Shown here piece by piece: positions 7,430-16,083 of a stretch of 64,000 nucleotides of DNA. The position numbers and the translations under genes were made by a program. The DNA is taken from the NCBI GenBank assembly GCA_900539625.1, contig UQCW01000003.1:1-64000 (forward strand), in the 5' to 3' direction. Within the stretch, counting starts at the first letter, position 1. Every line of letters begins with the position of its first letter. The notes beneath the pieces are model-generated. The model did no database searches and was not told where the DNA came from. It saw only the letters and a list, made by a program, of their open reading frames with translations. The stretch is from an uncultured Prevotella sp. Lineage in GTDB: Bacteria > Bacteroidota > Bacteroidia > Bacteroidales > Bacteroidaceae.

Positions 7430-8718
7430 TAAATCGCTTCAAACGCCTGCGAGAGGTCGTCAATGATGTCGTTGATGTGTTCCGTGCCGATGCTCAGTCG
7501 GATGGTCGATGGCGTGATGTGTTGTTGCGCCAGTTCTTCAGGCGACATCTGCGAGTGAGTAGTGGTGTAGGGGTGAATCACGAGACTCTTCACGTCGGCC
7601 ACATTGGCGAGCAGAGAGAAAATCTGCAATGCGTCGATGAATTTCCAGGCCTCTTCCTGGCCGCCTTTGATTTCGAAGGTGAAAATGCTGCCTGCGCCGT
7701 TCGGGAAATATTTCTCGTAAAGCGCGTGGTCGGGGTGTGAAGGCAGAGAGGGGTGGTTCACCTTCGCCACCTTCGGATGGTTGGCCAGGAAATTGACCAC
7801 CTTCAAGGCATTTGCCACATGACGTTCCACACGCAACGACAGTGTTTCCAATCCTTGGAGAAGGATGAAAGCGTTGAAGGGCGAGATGGTGGCGCCCGTG
7901 TCGCGCAGGATGACGGCGCGGATGCGTGTCACAAAAGCCGCCTTCCCCGCCACGTCGGCAAACACGGCACCGTGGTAAGAAGGGTCGGGCTTCGCCAGCG
8001 ACGGATATTTGTCGGCATTGGCTTTCCAGTTGAAAGTGCCGCCGTCAACGATGACACCGCCGAGGCTCGAACCGTGGCCGCCGATGAATTTCGTAGCAGA
8101 ATGCACCACGATGTCAGCCCCGTGTTCAATGGGGCGGATGAGATAAGGCGTGCCGAAGGTGTTGTCAACGATGAAGACGATGTTGTGGCGATGGGCCACC
8201 TCTGCCACGGCCTCCAGGTTCGTGACGTCGGAATTGGGGTTGCCAAACGTTTCCGCGTAAACCACCTTCGTGTTCGGGCGGATGGCAGCCTCCAGCGCCT
8301 CCGTGTCGTTGACGTTGACGATGGTGTTGCTGATGCCCTGCGTGGCCAGCGTGTGCGTGATGAGGTTAAACGAACCGCCGTAGAGATTGTCGGCGGCAAC
8401 GATGTGATCGCCAGCGGCCAACACATTTTGTAAAGCGTAAGTCACGGCAGCGGCGCCGCTTGCAACAGCCAGACCCGCCACGCCGCCTTCGAGGGCGGCC
8501 ACGCGCGTTTCAAAAACGCCCTGTGTGGAATTAGTCAGACGTCCGTAAATGTTTCCCGCATCGCGCAGGCCAAAGCGGTCGGCCGCATGTTGCGAGTTGC
8601 GAAACACGTAAGAGGTGGTTTGGTAAATGGGCACAGCGCGTGCGTCGGTGGCTGGGTCGGGCTGTTCCTGTCCGACATGGAGTTGCAGCGTTTCAAAGTG
8701 AAGTTTCTTGGTAGTCAT
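7429..8718 (-). CDS. metY: O-acetylhomoserine aminocarboxypropyltransferase/sulfhydrylase (MetY)
   Basis: A Cys/Met-metabolism PLP enzyme of 429 residues that makes homocysteine (or cysteine) directly from an O-acetylated amino acid and sulfide. The PLP lysine is Lys210 in VVHSATKFIGGHG. The N-terminal IYQTTSYVFR and the YGRLTNSTQ segment around residue 58 are characteristic, and the length favours MetY over the shorter MetB/MetC enzymes. It is divergent from an Lrp/AsnC regulator with back-to-back promoters. A palindromic repeat abuts its stop codon. Strong family call; the exact acyl donor (acetyl or succinyl) is inferred. Confidence 0.92.
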   Translation of the reverse strand: MTTKKLHFETLQLHVGQEQPDPATDARAVPIYQTTSYVFRNSQHAADRFGLRDAGNIYGRLTNSTQGVFETRVAALEGGVAGLAVASGAAAVTYALQNVLAAGDHIVAADNLYGGSFNLITHTLATQGISNTIVNVNDTEALEAAIRPNTKVVYAETFGNPNSDVTNLEAVAEVAHRHNIVFIVDNTFGTPYLIRPIEHGADIVVHSATKFIGGHGSSLGGVIVDGGTFNWKANADKYPSLAKPDPSYHGAVFADVAGKAAFVTRIRAVILRDTGATISPFNAFILLQGLETLSLRVERHVANALKVVNFLANHPKVAKVNHPSLPSHPDHALYEKYFPNGAGSIFTFEIKGGQEEAWKFIDALQIFSLLANVADVKSLVIHPYTTTHSQMSPEELAQQHITPSTIRLSIGTEHINDIIDDLSQAFEAI

Positions 8719-8821
8719 AGGGTATGCATATTGGGTTATAAGTAATGGAGAAAAATAATTCTCATCGTTGGTAGAGGGTCAAGGAGCATGCGTCGGCTTT
8801 TGTTACCATCGTTTCTGGATG

Positions 8822-8853
8822 CAAAGTTACGGATTATGGAAAAACTGTCCAAA
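8822..8853 (-). promoter_or_regulatory. metY promoter
   Basis: On the minus strand TTTG (8850-8853), a 20-bp spacer and TAACTTTG (8822-8829) match the Bacteroidetes consensus. It overlaps the divergent regulator promoter region by position (8859-8888 is adjacent), so one bound regulator could affect both. Confidence 0.75.
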
Positions 8854-8858
8854 CATAT

Positions 8859-8888
8859 TTTGAAACTTGGATTATTTTTCTAACTTTG
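8859..8888 (+). promoter_or_regulatory. Promoter of the Lrp/AsnC regulator
   Basis: TTTG (8859-8862), an 18-bp spacer and TAACTTTG (8881-8888). The predicted start is near 8895, about 100 nt before the ATG at 8995. Confidence 0.75.
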
Positions 8889-8994
8889 TGCTGTTGTATA
8901 GAAAATCAATAATAAAAAGGAACACAGGAAGGTCGCGTCATGGAAAAATATTCTGCCGCCCCTCAGTGTTCCAGAAAAGAATGAAAGGAAAAAG

Positions 8995-9465
8995 ATGGAG
9001 AAAACAGAGTTGCTGGATGCCGTTGACATGGAAATTCTCCGTGCCCTGCAAAAAAATGCCCGCCTCACCACCAAGGAGTTGGCGGCGATGGTCAATCTCT
9101 CGACCACACCCGTTTTCGAGCGCGTCAAGCGTTTGGAGCAGCGGGGCTATGTCAAAGGCTATGTGGCCGTGCTCGATGCAGAGAAACTCGGCCGTGGTTT
9201 CGTTGTGTTTTGCAGTGTGAAGATGCGCCGCATTGGGCGCGAAATTGCGGAAGATTTCGCCCGCGTGGTGCGCAGCATCCCCGAAGTCACCGAATGCTAC
9301 AACATCTCGGGCAGTTACGACTATCTGCTGAAAATCCATGCGCCCAACATGAAATACTATCAGGAGTTCGTTTTGAACATTCTTGGCAACATCGACCACC
9401 TCGGCTCCCTGGAGAGCACCTTCGTGATGGACGAAATCAAACATGATTTCGGATTACACATATAA
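8995..9465 (+). CDS. Lrp/AsnC family transcriptional regulator
   Basis: A 156-residue regulator. Residues 1-60 form the DNA-binding winged helix (LDAVDMEILRALQKNARLT, then VNLSTTPVFERVKRLEQRG). The rest is the RAM/AsnC ligand-binding domain (YNISGSYDYLLKIH). The start at 8995 follows an AAAGGAAAAAG stretch that may serve ribosome binding. It is divergent from metY, with promoters only 5 bp apart, so it probably controls metY, in response to an amino acid such as methionine or leucine. The ligand is inferred, not shown. Confidence 0.9.
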   Translation: MEKTELLDAVDMEILRALQKNARLTTKELAAMVNLSTTPVFERVKRLEQRGYVKGYVAVLDAEKLGRGFVVFCSVKMRRIGREIAEDFARVVRSIPEVTECYNISGSYDYLLKIHAPNMKYYQEFVLNILGNIDHLGSLESTFVMDEIKHDFGLHI

Positions 9466-9551
9466 TATATAGTATATAGGGGGTAATATATAGGAGGGAT
9501 TATAAGTCGTATAAGCGTGCCCCCTCATATAAAACAATAGCAACAGAATAT

Positions 9552-10127
9552 ATGGTCAAACTGACATTGGTGCGTCATGGCGAAACCGAGGAGAATGTGT
9601 CTGGCATTCTTCAGGGACGGATGCCGGGGACGCTGACAGAAAAAGGATGGCGGCAGATAGCCGCCTTGAGAGACACCCTGGCCGCGCAGCCGACGCCTTT
9701 CGATTTGATGCTGACAAGCCCCCTGCTGCGTGCCGTCCAAACGGCCAACGCGCTCAACGCGTCGTTGCATCTGCCCTTGCAAGAAGCGCCGCTTTTGCAG
9801 GAGCGCGACTGGGGCGAACTGACGGGGCGCCCCGTGGCAGAGGTGCGTGCCTTGAAGGAGATGCCTGGCAGCGTGGAAACGGTTGGTGCCATGTTCCTTC
9901 GCGCCCATGCCTTTTTGAAGCAGGTGTTGGCGGAGTGCGACGGAAAATGCGTGCTGGCCGTCACGCACGGCCTCTTTGCGCGTTGCCTGCAGGCCGCCTT
10001 TTATGGCGTCACCATTCGCGAAATCCCGCCGATGGAAAACACTGAGACACGCCTGCTGGAGATTACGCCAGGCGCCCTCGGATTGGCACCATGTGGAGCA
10101 TCGGCCGACGTGGTCTCCGACAAATAA
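9552..10127 (+). CDS. Histidine phosphatase family protein (phosphoglycerate-mutase-like)
   Basis: A 191-residue enzyme of the branch-1 histidine phosphatase superfamily. The catalytic motif VRHGETEENVSG is at residues 6-17, and the second conserved histidine is in LAVTHGLFAR near residue 140. A central LLQERDWGELTGRP fits the catalytic acid region. Relatives act on cobalamin precursors, sugar phosphates or nucleotides; the substrate cannot be told here. It is 86 bp downstream of the Lrp-type regulator, across an extremely AT-rich gap (9466-9551). Confidence 0.85.
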   Translation: MVKLTLVRHGETEENVSGILQGRMPGTLTEKGWRQIAALRDTLAAQPTPFDLMLTSPLLRAVQTANALNASLHLPLQEAPLLQERDWGELTGRPVAEVRALKEMPGSVETVGAMFLRAHAFLKQVLAECDGKCVLAVTHGLFARCLQAAFYGVTIREIPPMENTETRLLEITPGALGLAPCGASADVVSDK

Positions 10128-10285
10128 TGCCCCGTCCCCCCGATGCCGTTCCTGTGCGCAGCGGGCATCGCGTCGCCAGTTTTTTGGGAGGCGGCGTGGG
10201 AAGTATTTTCAACCACATAGGCAGTATATGTAACCGCTTAGGCATTGATTCCGACCACTGGTGCGTGATGTTACGAAAGTGAAAT

Positions 10286-10315
10286 TTTGCACATAAAAAA
10301 TAAAATGTAACTTTG
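10286..10315 (+). promoter_or_regulatory. Promoter of the LytTR regulator at 10382
   Basis: TTTG (10286-10289), an 18-bp spacer and TAACTTTG (10308-10315). The leader is about 60 nt. Confidence 0.75.
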
Positions 10316-10381
10316 TGCTTTTAATCGCTGTGCAGGCCGGCTGGGCGTTCCCGCCGCCTGTTCATAAACAATCAGACAGAA

Positions 10382-11155
10382 ATGGCATGTAGCGCAAACA
10401 AGAAACTCGTTGTGTTCATCGTGGACGACGAGCCGGGACCATTGCAAACTTTGGCAAACGACTTAAAGGGAATGCCAGAGGTGGGCGAGGTGTGCACCTT
10501 CAGTTCCTACAACGATGCCGTCTACCCGCTCATCACGAAGCAGCCCGACGTGGTTTTTCTTGATGTCGAGGTGCCAGGAAAGAGTGGGCTGGATTTTCTC
10601 AGAGACATCCGTCCGCGCATATCCTTCACCTTCCATGCCGTGTTCTACACGGCCTACAGCCATTACATGATTGACGCCATCCGCAATTCCGCCTTCGATT
10701 TTCTCTTGAAGCCCTACAAGCCCGAGGAGTTGCGCACGGTGATTGACCGCGTGATTCTGGCGCCAGCCGACAGTGTGCCACCTTCCAGCCACTATGCCCC
10801 CAAGCAGCAGTCTGGGGCGCACAAGCTCGCCCTGCAAACCATCAGCGAACTGCTACTGGTGTCGGTCAGCGAAGTCCTGATGTTGCAATACGAGCGACAG
10901 AGCCGCGCGTGGCTGCTTTATCTGACGGACAACAGCACCCACCGCCTGCATTCAGGCATCAAGGCAACGGAACTGCTCAACATGTCGAGCGCGTTCGTGC
11001 AAACCAGTTCCGGCTGCATCGTCAATCTCACCTATTTGGCCGCCATTGAAAACACCACCCAGCGCTGCCGTTTCTGCCAGCCTTTCGAGGGGGTGGAACT
11101 TTACGCTTCGCGGCGCTATTTCAGCAAACTCAAGGAGCGCTTTGAGATGATATAG
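10382..11155 (+). CDS. LytTR-type response regulator
   Basis: A 257-residue two-domain regulator. The receiver domain has acidic residues Asp15 and Asp16 (IVDDEPG), the phosphoacceptor Asp61 (VVFLDVEVPG), and Lys110 (FLLKPYK). The C-terminal half (about 150-257) is a LytTR DNA-binding domain, with SSGCIVNLTYLAAIE and a final YASRRYFSKLKERF. It faces the TPR sensor kinase gene at 11506-13563, with a shared bidirectional terminator between them, so the two probably form one signalling system although they are not co-transcribed. Confidence 0.92.
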   Translation: MACSANKKLVVFIVDDEPGPLQTLANDLKGMPEVGEVCTFSSYNDAVYPLITKQPDVVFLDVEVPGKSGLDFLRDIRPRISFTFHAVFYTAYSHYMIDAIRNSAFDFLLKPYKPEELRTVIDRVILAPADSVPPSSHYAPKQQSGAHKLALQTISELLLVSVSEVLMLQYERQSRAWLLYLTDNSTHRLHSGIKATELLNMSSAFVQTSSGCIVNLTYLAAIENTTQRCRFCQPFEGVELYASRRYFSKLKERFEMI

Positions 11156-11451
11156 AAAAACGGACGGACCGACGCCTTAAATTAAACCGTTGTTTTCCAG
11201 CGACGCATTTCTGTAAGCGTTGGCTTCGTTGTGTCGAAATTAGTTGATATTTTCAAAGCAGAGATTCCCCCATATTAAAAACTATGACTTTTGGCGAATC
11301 TGCACCCAGGCGCGTCCGAATCTGGAAGCGGATGCGGTTGTCTCTGCTCCCAGATTCGGTCGTCTCTGGGAGCAGACACGGATGCACCTGCTCCAGCGTT
11401 CGTCAACAACTATAGGGAAAGATATAGTCGGCTTGCCACAAGGCATACAAC
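11156..11451. other. Gap with alternative inverted repeats
   Basis: No gene is seen. Between 11316 and 11375 two mutually exclusive stems overlap: CCGAATCTGG (11316-11325) with CCAGATTCGG (11350-11359), and CTGCTCCCAGA (11344-11354) with TCTGGGAGCAG (11365-11375). The function is unknown; it may be a degenerate palindromic repeat. Confidence 0.5.
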
Positions 11452-11500
11452 AAACAGCAAGGGCGTTCTAAATTCTCGGTTTAGAACGCCCTTGCTGTTT
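11452..11500. terminator. Bidirectional terminator between convergent regulator and kinase
   Basis: A perfect 21-bp inverted repeat (11452-11472 with 11480-11500) has a 7-nt loop. T runs occur on both sides (GTTTTGTT on plus; the AAAC side gives GTTTG on minus). It separates the rightward regulator from the leftward kinase. Confidence 0.85.
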
Positions 11501-11505
11501 TGTTC

Positions 11506-13563
11506 TCACATTTCCCATTGGTAGTCCCTCGGGATGTTCAGTGTCACTTCCGTTCCGTGTTGCCCGTCCGTTCGGTTTCCGATGAAGAGCGAAGCCTGGC
11601 GGCTGTTGCGTGCGTTGAGCAGATGGATGGTGCGCGAGAGCACACGTATGCCCGTTCCCGTGTCGCGTCCCGTTTGCGGAATGAGTCCCGGGTTGTAGCC
11701 CCGTCCGTTGTCGACGATGCGGAGCGAGAGTGTGTCGTCAGAGAATTTGATGTACACCTCGATGCGGCTCTCCGGCGTGATGGGGGAGAAAGCGTGCTTC
11801 AAGGCGTTTTCCACTGGAATCTGCAAGCACATGGCCGGCACCATCATGTCGTGCGGTGGCATCCCCTCTTCGTGCCACGTCAGGGTGGGGTAGGCGCCGT
11901 TGGTGATGTGATGGAGTTTCACAAAACGCTCCACGAGTTGGCGCTCGTTGGCGAGCGGAATGGCTGTTTTGTCGGCGATGAGCAAGTTTCCTCGGAGCAC
12001 ATCGATGAGCAGATTGATGTCGTTTGAGAGTTCGGGATAATTGTTGAGTTTCGGCAGCAGGGTGCCCAGCACATTGAAAATGTAGTGGGGCTGCATGCGG
12101 TTTTGCACGAGCGACATACGTAGTCGTCCCATCTGTTGCACCTGTGCCTGGTGGCGCTGTTCGGCCCGGCGGCGCAGGAGGATGATGACGGCGAGGGCCG
12201 CCAAGGCAATCGTGACGAGGCCGAGGGAGACACCGGTGATGATGAGCTGTTGGTGCGATGTGCGTGCCTCGTAGCGCATGATGGTGTTTTTCTGTTGCAG
12301 GAGCGTGGCGTCTTGCTCGTAGCGCGAGCGGATTTCGATGATGTTGTTGGCCGTTTGCTTGCTCTTGAGCGAGTCGTCGTAGTGGTGGCCCAGTTTCTGC
12401 ATCAGATAGGCTTCGCGCCAGTTTCCGCGTTTTTCATAATAGCGTTGCAGGCGATAGAAATGCAGCGCGATGAAACGCGGTTCGTCAACGCCAGTTGTGT
12501 CCACTTCGTGTTTCAGCAACTGCTCCGCATCGTTAAGGCGGTTGTCAACGAGCGCCAGTTCGGTGGCCATGCTCAATGTGTAGAACCGCAGTGATGCTGG
12601 GGCGTCGGGATGTTTTCTGACGTAGTTCAGAGAGCGTTGGAGATAGGGGCGGGCTTGCTCCGTGCGCCCCATGCAGAGCAGCGTTTCCCCCATGTTGCAT
12701 TCGCTGCGCACCATGTTGATTTCGTCGCCTGTGGCTTTTGCGCATACGTGTGCGCTGTCGAACATCGTCAGGGCCTGTTCGTATTTCTTTTCAAAGAAAC
12801 AGCAGTTGCCCCGTGTCATGAAATAGAATCCGCGCTCCATGGGCGGCTGCTGGTGGATGCGAAGTTCTGCCATGTTGAGGCAGGAGCGTGCTTCTGGGTA
12901 GTTTTCGAGCATGGAATAGACCTGCCCCAGGCCGCAATAGATGGCAGGCTTGATGTCGTCCAGGTTGAGAGAGTCGGCCAGGAAAATGGCGCGGCGGTAG
13001 TGTTGTACCGCCGTGACGGGGCGCCCGATGTGGAGGTTGGCGTTGGCTGCGTTGATGTAGGCGTTGATGAGGCTCTGGTTGACAATTCTGCCGTCGAGCA
13101 TGTGGCACGCCTTTTCAAAATATTTGCAGCTCTCGTGGATTTTCCCAGCGCCGACCAGTTCAACGCCCAGGTGGTTCCACACCATGCCAGAAAGGTAGTT
13201 GTCCCCAGGATGGGCCTTACACCATTGCAACACCTTGTTGCGGATTTCGTTGCTCTCCCTTTTCTTGTTCATCTCGTTTAGAACCACAGCCTTGTAGAGT
13301 TCCACGTGGAATCTGCTGGCCGTGTCCTTCTGTTGGTTTTCGAGTTGCTCCAAGCGGCGTGTCGCTTCTTCGGGATTGTCGAAGCGCCCAGAGAGACAGG
13401 TGCGTGCAAGACTGTCGAGATGGGCAGACGCCTGCATGTTGCTCTCAGTTTGCTCCCTGCGTTGGCAGGCAGACATCAGGCAGAGCATCAGGGCGATGAC
13501 GATGTAGGGGAGGGCAGTTGTGGTGCGCCAGAGGTGTTTTCTTCCGGCGTGAGTTTTTTTCAT
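11506..13563 (-). CDS. TPR-containing LytS-type sensor histidine kinase
   Basis: About 685 residues. The N-terminus (MKKTHAGRKH, then a hydrophobic run to LCLMSAC) is a signal sequence, possibly with a lipobox. The next ~380 residues are tetratricopeptide-like repeats (YAEAQ-type helices such as NAANANLHIGRPVTAVQHYRRA), predicted periplasmic. A membrane helix follows (TGVSLGLVTIALAALAVIIL). Then comes a His_kinase domain with H-box NRMQPHYIFNVLG and an ATPase domain with DNGRGYNPG. An alternative start lies 9 nt upstream (13572). It probably phosphorylates the convergent LytTR regulator at 10382. The signal is unknown. Confidence 0.88.
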   Translation of the reverse strand: MKKTHAGRKHLWRTTTALPYIVIALMLCLMSACQRREQTESNMQASAHLDSLARTCLSGRFDNPEEATRRLEQLENQQKDTASRFHVELYKAVVLNEMNKKRESNEIRNKVLQWCKAHPGDNYLSGMVWNHLGVELVGAGKIHESCKYFEKACHMLDGRIVNQSLINAYINAANANLHIGRPVTAVQHYRRAIFLADSLNLDDIKPAIYCGLGQVYSMLENYPEARSCLNMAELRIHQQPPMERGFYFMTRGNCCFFEKKYEQALTMFDSAHVCAKATGDEINMVRSECNMGETLLCMGRTEQARPYLQRSLNYVRKHPDAPASLRFYTLSMATELALVDNRLNDAEQLLKHEVDTTGVDEPRFIALHFYRLQRYYEKRGNWREAYLMQKLGHHYDDSLKSKQTANNIIEIRSRYEQDATLLQQKNTIMRYEARTSHQQLIITGVSLGLVTIALAALAVIILLRRRAEQRHQAQVQQMGRLRMSLVQNRMQPHYIFNVLGTLLPKLNNYPELSNDINLLIDVLRGNLLIADKTAIPLANERQLVERFVKLHHITNGAYPTLTWHEEGMPPHDMMVPAMCLQIPVENALKHAFSPITPESRIEVYIKFSDDTLSLRIVDNGRGYNPGLIPQTGRDTGTGIRVLSRTIHLLNARNSRQASLFIGNRTDGQHGTEVTLNIPRDYQWEM

Positions 13564-13686
13564 GGAAGTCATACGGGGGGGTGAGGGCGTTTCTGGAATG
13601 AGTGGGGAGGGAATGAAATTTAGGCGAGGCTCATGTGTCTGTTTATAAGATTATTCGGCGCACACCAATATTGTTCGGTTCCTCCG

Positions 13687-13694
13687 CAAAAGTA
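13687..13694 (-). promoter_or_regulatory. Promoter box of the TPR kinase
   Basis: A minus-strand TACTTTTG lies about 115 bp upstream of the kinase start. The upstream TTTG element is not clear, so confidence is moderate. Confidence 0.5.
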
Positions 13695-13793
13695 GTAAAA
13701 AAAGCATTGGCGGGGAAAGAAAAAATAAAAGAATTTAAACGTTTTGCTGCAATACTCTTGTTCGGTTGGAAGTTTATAGGCATATTTGCAGGT

Positions 13794-16025
13794 ATGAAAC
13801 ATCTGAAAGCATTAAAAACCATCGTCCTTTTGATTTGCCTGGCAGTGTCTTTTTCCAGCATGCAGGCCCGGAAGAAGGAAGGAACCTGGCGCCCGAAGGT
13901 CGGCGTCGTCTTGAGCGGCGGCGGCGTGAAAGGTGCTGCCCATGTGAGCATTCTCAAAGCCATCGAGCAGGCGGGCATCCCCATCGACTATATCGTCGGT
14001 ACCAGCATGGGAAGCATCGTTGGTGGACTGTATGCCATGGGATATTCCACCGACCAGCTCGACTCCTTGTTTCGGCAGCAGGATTGGGCTTTCGTTTTGA
14101 GCGATCAGCCTTCGCGCCGGCAGCAGTCGTTGCAGGAGCGGGAATGGCGTGAGCGTTTTCTCGTTTCCGCCTCCCTCTCTTCGCAGGGTAAAAGCCAGAA
14201 GAGCGGGTTGATTCGCGGGCAGAACCTCGGCAATCTCTTGGCGCGGCTCACGATGGGCTATCACGACAGCATTTCTTTCGACAGTCTGCGCATCCCCTTT
14301 GCCTGCGTCGCCACCAACCTCTCCAACGGTGCGGAAATCGTGATGCGCAGCGGCATCCCCGCCACGGCCCTTCGTGCCAGTATGGCCATCCCTGGCGTTT
14401 TCACTCCCGTCTTGAAACAGGGAATGACGCTCGTTGACGGCGGACTCTCCAACAACTATCCCGTTGACGTGGCTCGCCGGATGGGGGCCGACATCGTGAT
14501 TGGCTCAACGGTGCAGAAAGAATTTGACGACACAACGCAATTCCCTACCGTTCAAGACGTTTTGGAGCAGTCTGTCAGCTTGATGTGTCGCAAGAAATAT
14601 GAGGAGAACGTGGCCAACAGCGACCTTTGCTTGCGCACCGTTTTGGAAGAGCTTTCTACGATGGATTTCAGTGCGGCGGCCATCGACACCTCCATCAACC
14701 GCGCTGCGGCCGTTGCCGCCGCCCATCGCCCACAGCTCGACAGTCTGCGCCGCGTGGTGTTGGGCTACGACGGCACCTACCTGCCCACCGTCTTGCCAGG
14801 GCGCAGTTTGCCTTCCGAGAAAGATGCCGTGTTTAAGGTGGGGCATGTGTTGTTTGAAAACATCAGCGACAACGAGGCGAAGACCTTGATGCGCACTTGC
14901 GGCATTGCCGAAAACACGCAGGTGTCGCTTCAGCAGATTGAAGAGGCCATGCGTCTCTTGCGCGACAAATATCTCTATATGGACGTGACCTATTCGGTGA
15001 CGCAAGACCAGAACCATTACGACCTCACCCTCCGCGCCTTCCACAAGAGCAAGAGCAAGGTGGGGCTCGGTGCGCGTTTCGACACGGAGGACATGGCCTC
15101 CGTGATCATGGGTGCCGATTTGGTGTTGAACACGCGGGTGCCTTCGCGCCTCGGTGTCGTGGGCAAACTGGGAGAGCAATATTATGTGCGGGCAAATTTC
15201 TCTCTGGAGCCACATCTCTACAGGACGTTGGGATTCTCCTACGAGTTTCGCAACAGCGATATGAACATCAATCACAGGGGGCGGCGTGTTTATAATCTTT
15301 CATACCACCGCCACACCGTCGGCGTGAGCTTCACCCATTTGCGTCTGCGCAATTTCAGTGGAGAAATCGGTATCAAGGGAACGGGCTACGATTATGGCGA
15401 CGTTTTGTCGGGCGTGTATGAAGTGGACCACCTGAAAAATAAATTCTTTTATTCCGCTTATACCAACCTGCGCTACAACTCGCAGGATAAGGGCTATTAT
15501 CCCATGCGCGGTTCGAAACTCTATGTGGAATGCAGCTATGTCTCCGACAAGATTGCCGATTGGAGCCGTTCGCATGCCTTCGGGGTCATGTCGGCCTCTT
15601 GGGAAACCATTTCGCGCCTCTCCAGGCGTTTCGCCCTGCAACCAGGAGTGCGCGGCCGCATGTTGTGGGGACGCGACATCCCGCTGCCGTTTGCAAACGC
15701 TTATGGCGGAAGCATGGCTGGGAAATATGTCGACCAGCAGTTGCCCTTTGTTGGTGTTTCGCGCTTGGAGCCCGGCAAGGCAGCGCTGATGGTGGCCGAC
15801 GTGAAGTTGCGCTACAATCTCTTGAAAAACCATTACGTGACCGGCATCTTCAACGTTGCCGCTGAAAACGACAAACTCTCCAACTTGCTCCGTGGCCGCT
15901 ATTTCTACGGCTTCGGCTTCAAATACGGACTCGACACGCGCTTCGGGCCCATCGAAGCCATGTTTAGCTATTCAAACAACAGCGAGAAACTCCTGTTTTA
16001 TCTCGGTGTTGGATTTGATTTCTGA
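13794..16025 (+). CDS. Patatin-like phospholipase with POTRA and outer-membrane barrel (type Vd secretion)
   Basis: 743 residues from MKHLKALKTIV; the frame is open further upstream, but this ATG starts a proper signal peptide (to SMQA). The patatin domain has the oxyanion motif GGGVKG (42-47), the nucleophile Ser71 in GTSMG, and Asp215 in VDGGLSNNYP, so the catalytic dyad is intact. Residues ~335-420 look like one POTRA domain (FKVGHVLFENIS to DLTLRAF). The last ~320 residues are amphipathic strands ending in FYLGVGFDF, the terminal aromatic signature of an outer-membrane barrel. This order matches PlpD/FplA-type autotransporters. Its lipid substrate and whether the patatin domain is released are unknown. 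Confidence 0.88.
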   Translation: MKHLKALKTIVLLICLAVSFSSMQARKKEGTWRPKVGVVLSGGGVKGAAHVSILKAIEQAGIPIDYIVGTSMGSIVGGLYAMGYSTDQLDSLFRQQDWAFVLSDQPSRRQQSLQEREWRERFLVSASLSSQGKSQKSGLIRGQNLGNLLARLTMGYHDSISFDSLRIPFACVATNLSNGAEIVMRSGIPATALRASMAIPGVFTPVLKQGMTLVDGGLSNNYPVDVARRMGADIVIGSTVQKEFDDTTQFPTVQDVLEQSVSLMCRKKYEENVANSDLCLRTVLEELSTMDFSAAAIDTSINRAAAVAAAHRPQLDSLRRVVLGYDGTYLPTVLPGRSLPSEKDAVFKVGHVLFENISDNEAKTLMRTCGIAENTQVSLQQIEEAMRLLRDKYLYMDVTYSVTQDQNHYDLTLRAFHKSKSKVGLGARFDTEDMASVIMGADLVLNTRVPSRLGVVGKLGEQYYVRANFSLEPHLYRTLGFSYEFRNSDMNINHRGRRVYNLSYHRHTVGVSFTHLRLRNFSGEIGIKGTGYDYGDVLSGVYEVDHLKNKFFYSAYTNLRYNSQDKGYYPMRGSKLYVECSYVSDKIADWSRSHAFGVMSASWETISRLSRRFALQPGVRGRMLWGRDIPLPFANAYGGSMAGKYVDQQLPFVGVSRLEPGKAALMVADVKLRYNLLKNHYVTGIFNVAAENDKLSNLLRGRYFYGFGFKYGLDTRFGPIEAMFSYSNNSEKLLFYLGVGFDF

Positions 16026-16042
16026 CACAGACAACTAAACAA

Positions 16043-16081
16043 CAGAAGGGATGCTCTGATTCAATCAGGGCATCCCTTCTG
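16043..16081 (+). terminator. Hairpin after the patatin gene
   Basis: CAGAAGGGATGCTCTGAT (16043-16060) pairs with 16064-16081, with one mismatch. The T run is poor, so termination efficiency is uncertain. Confidence 0.55.
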
Positions 16082-16083
16082 CT

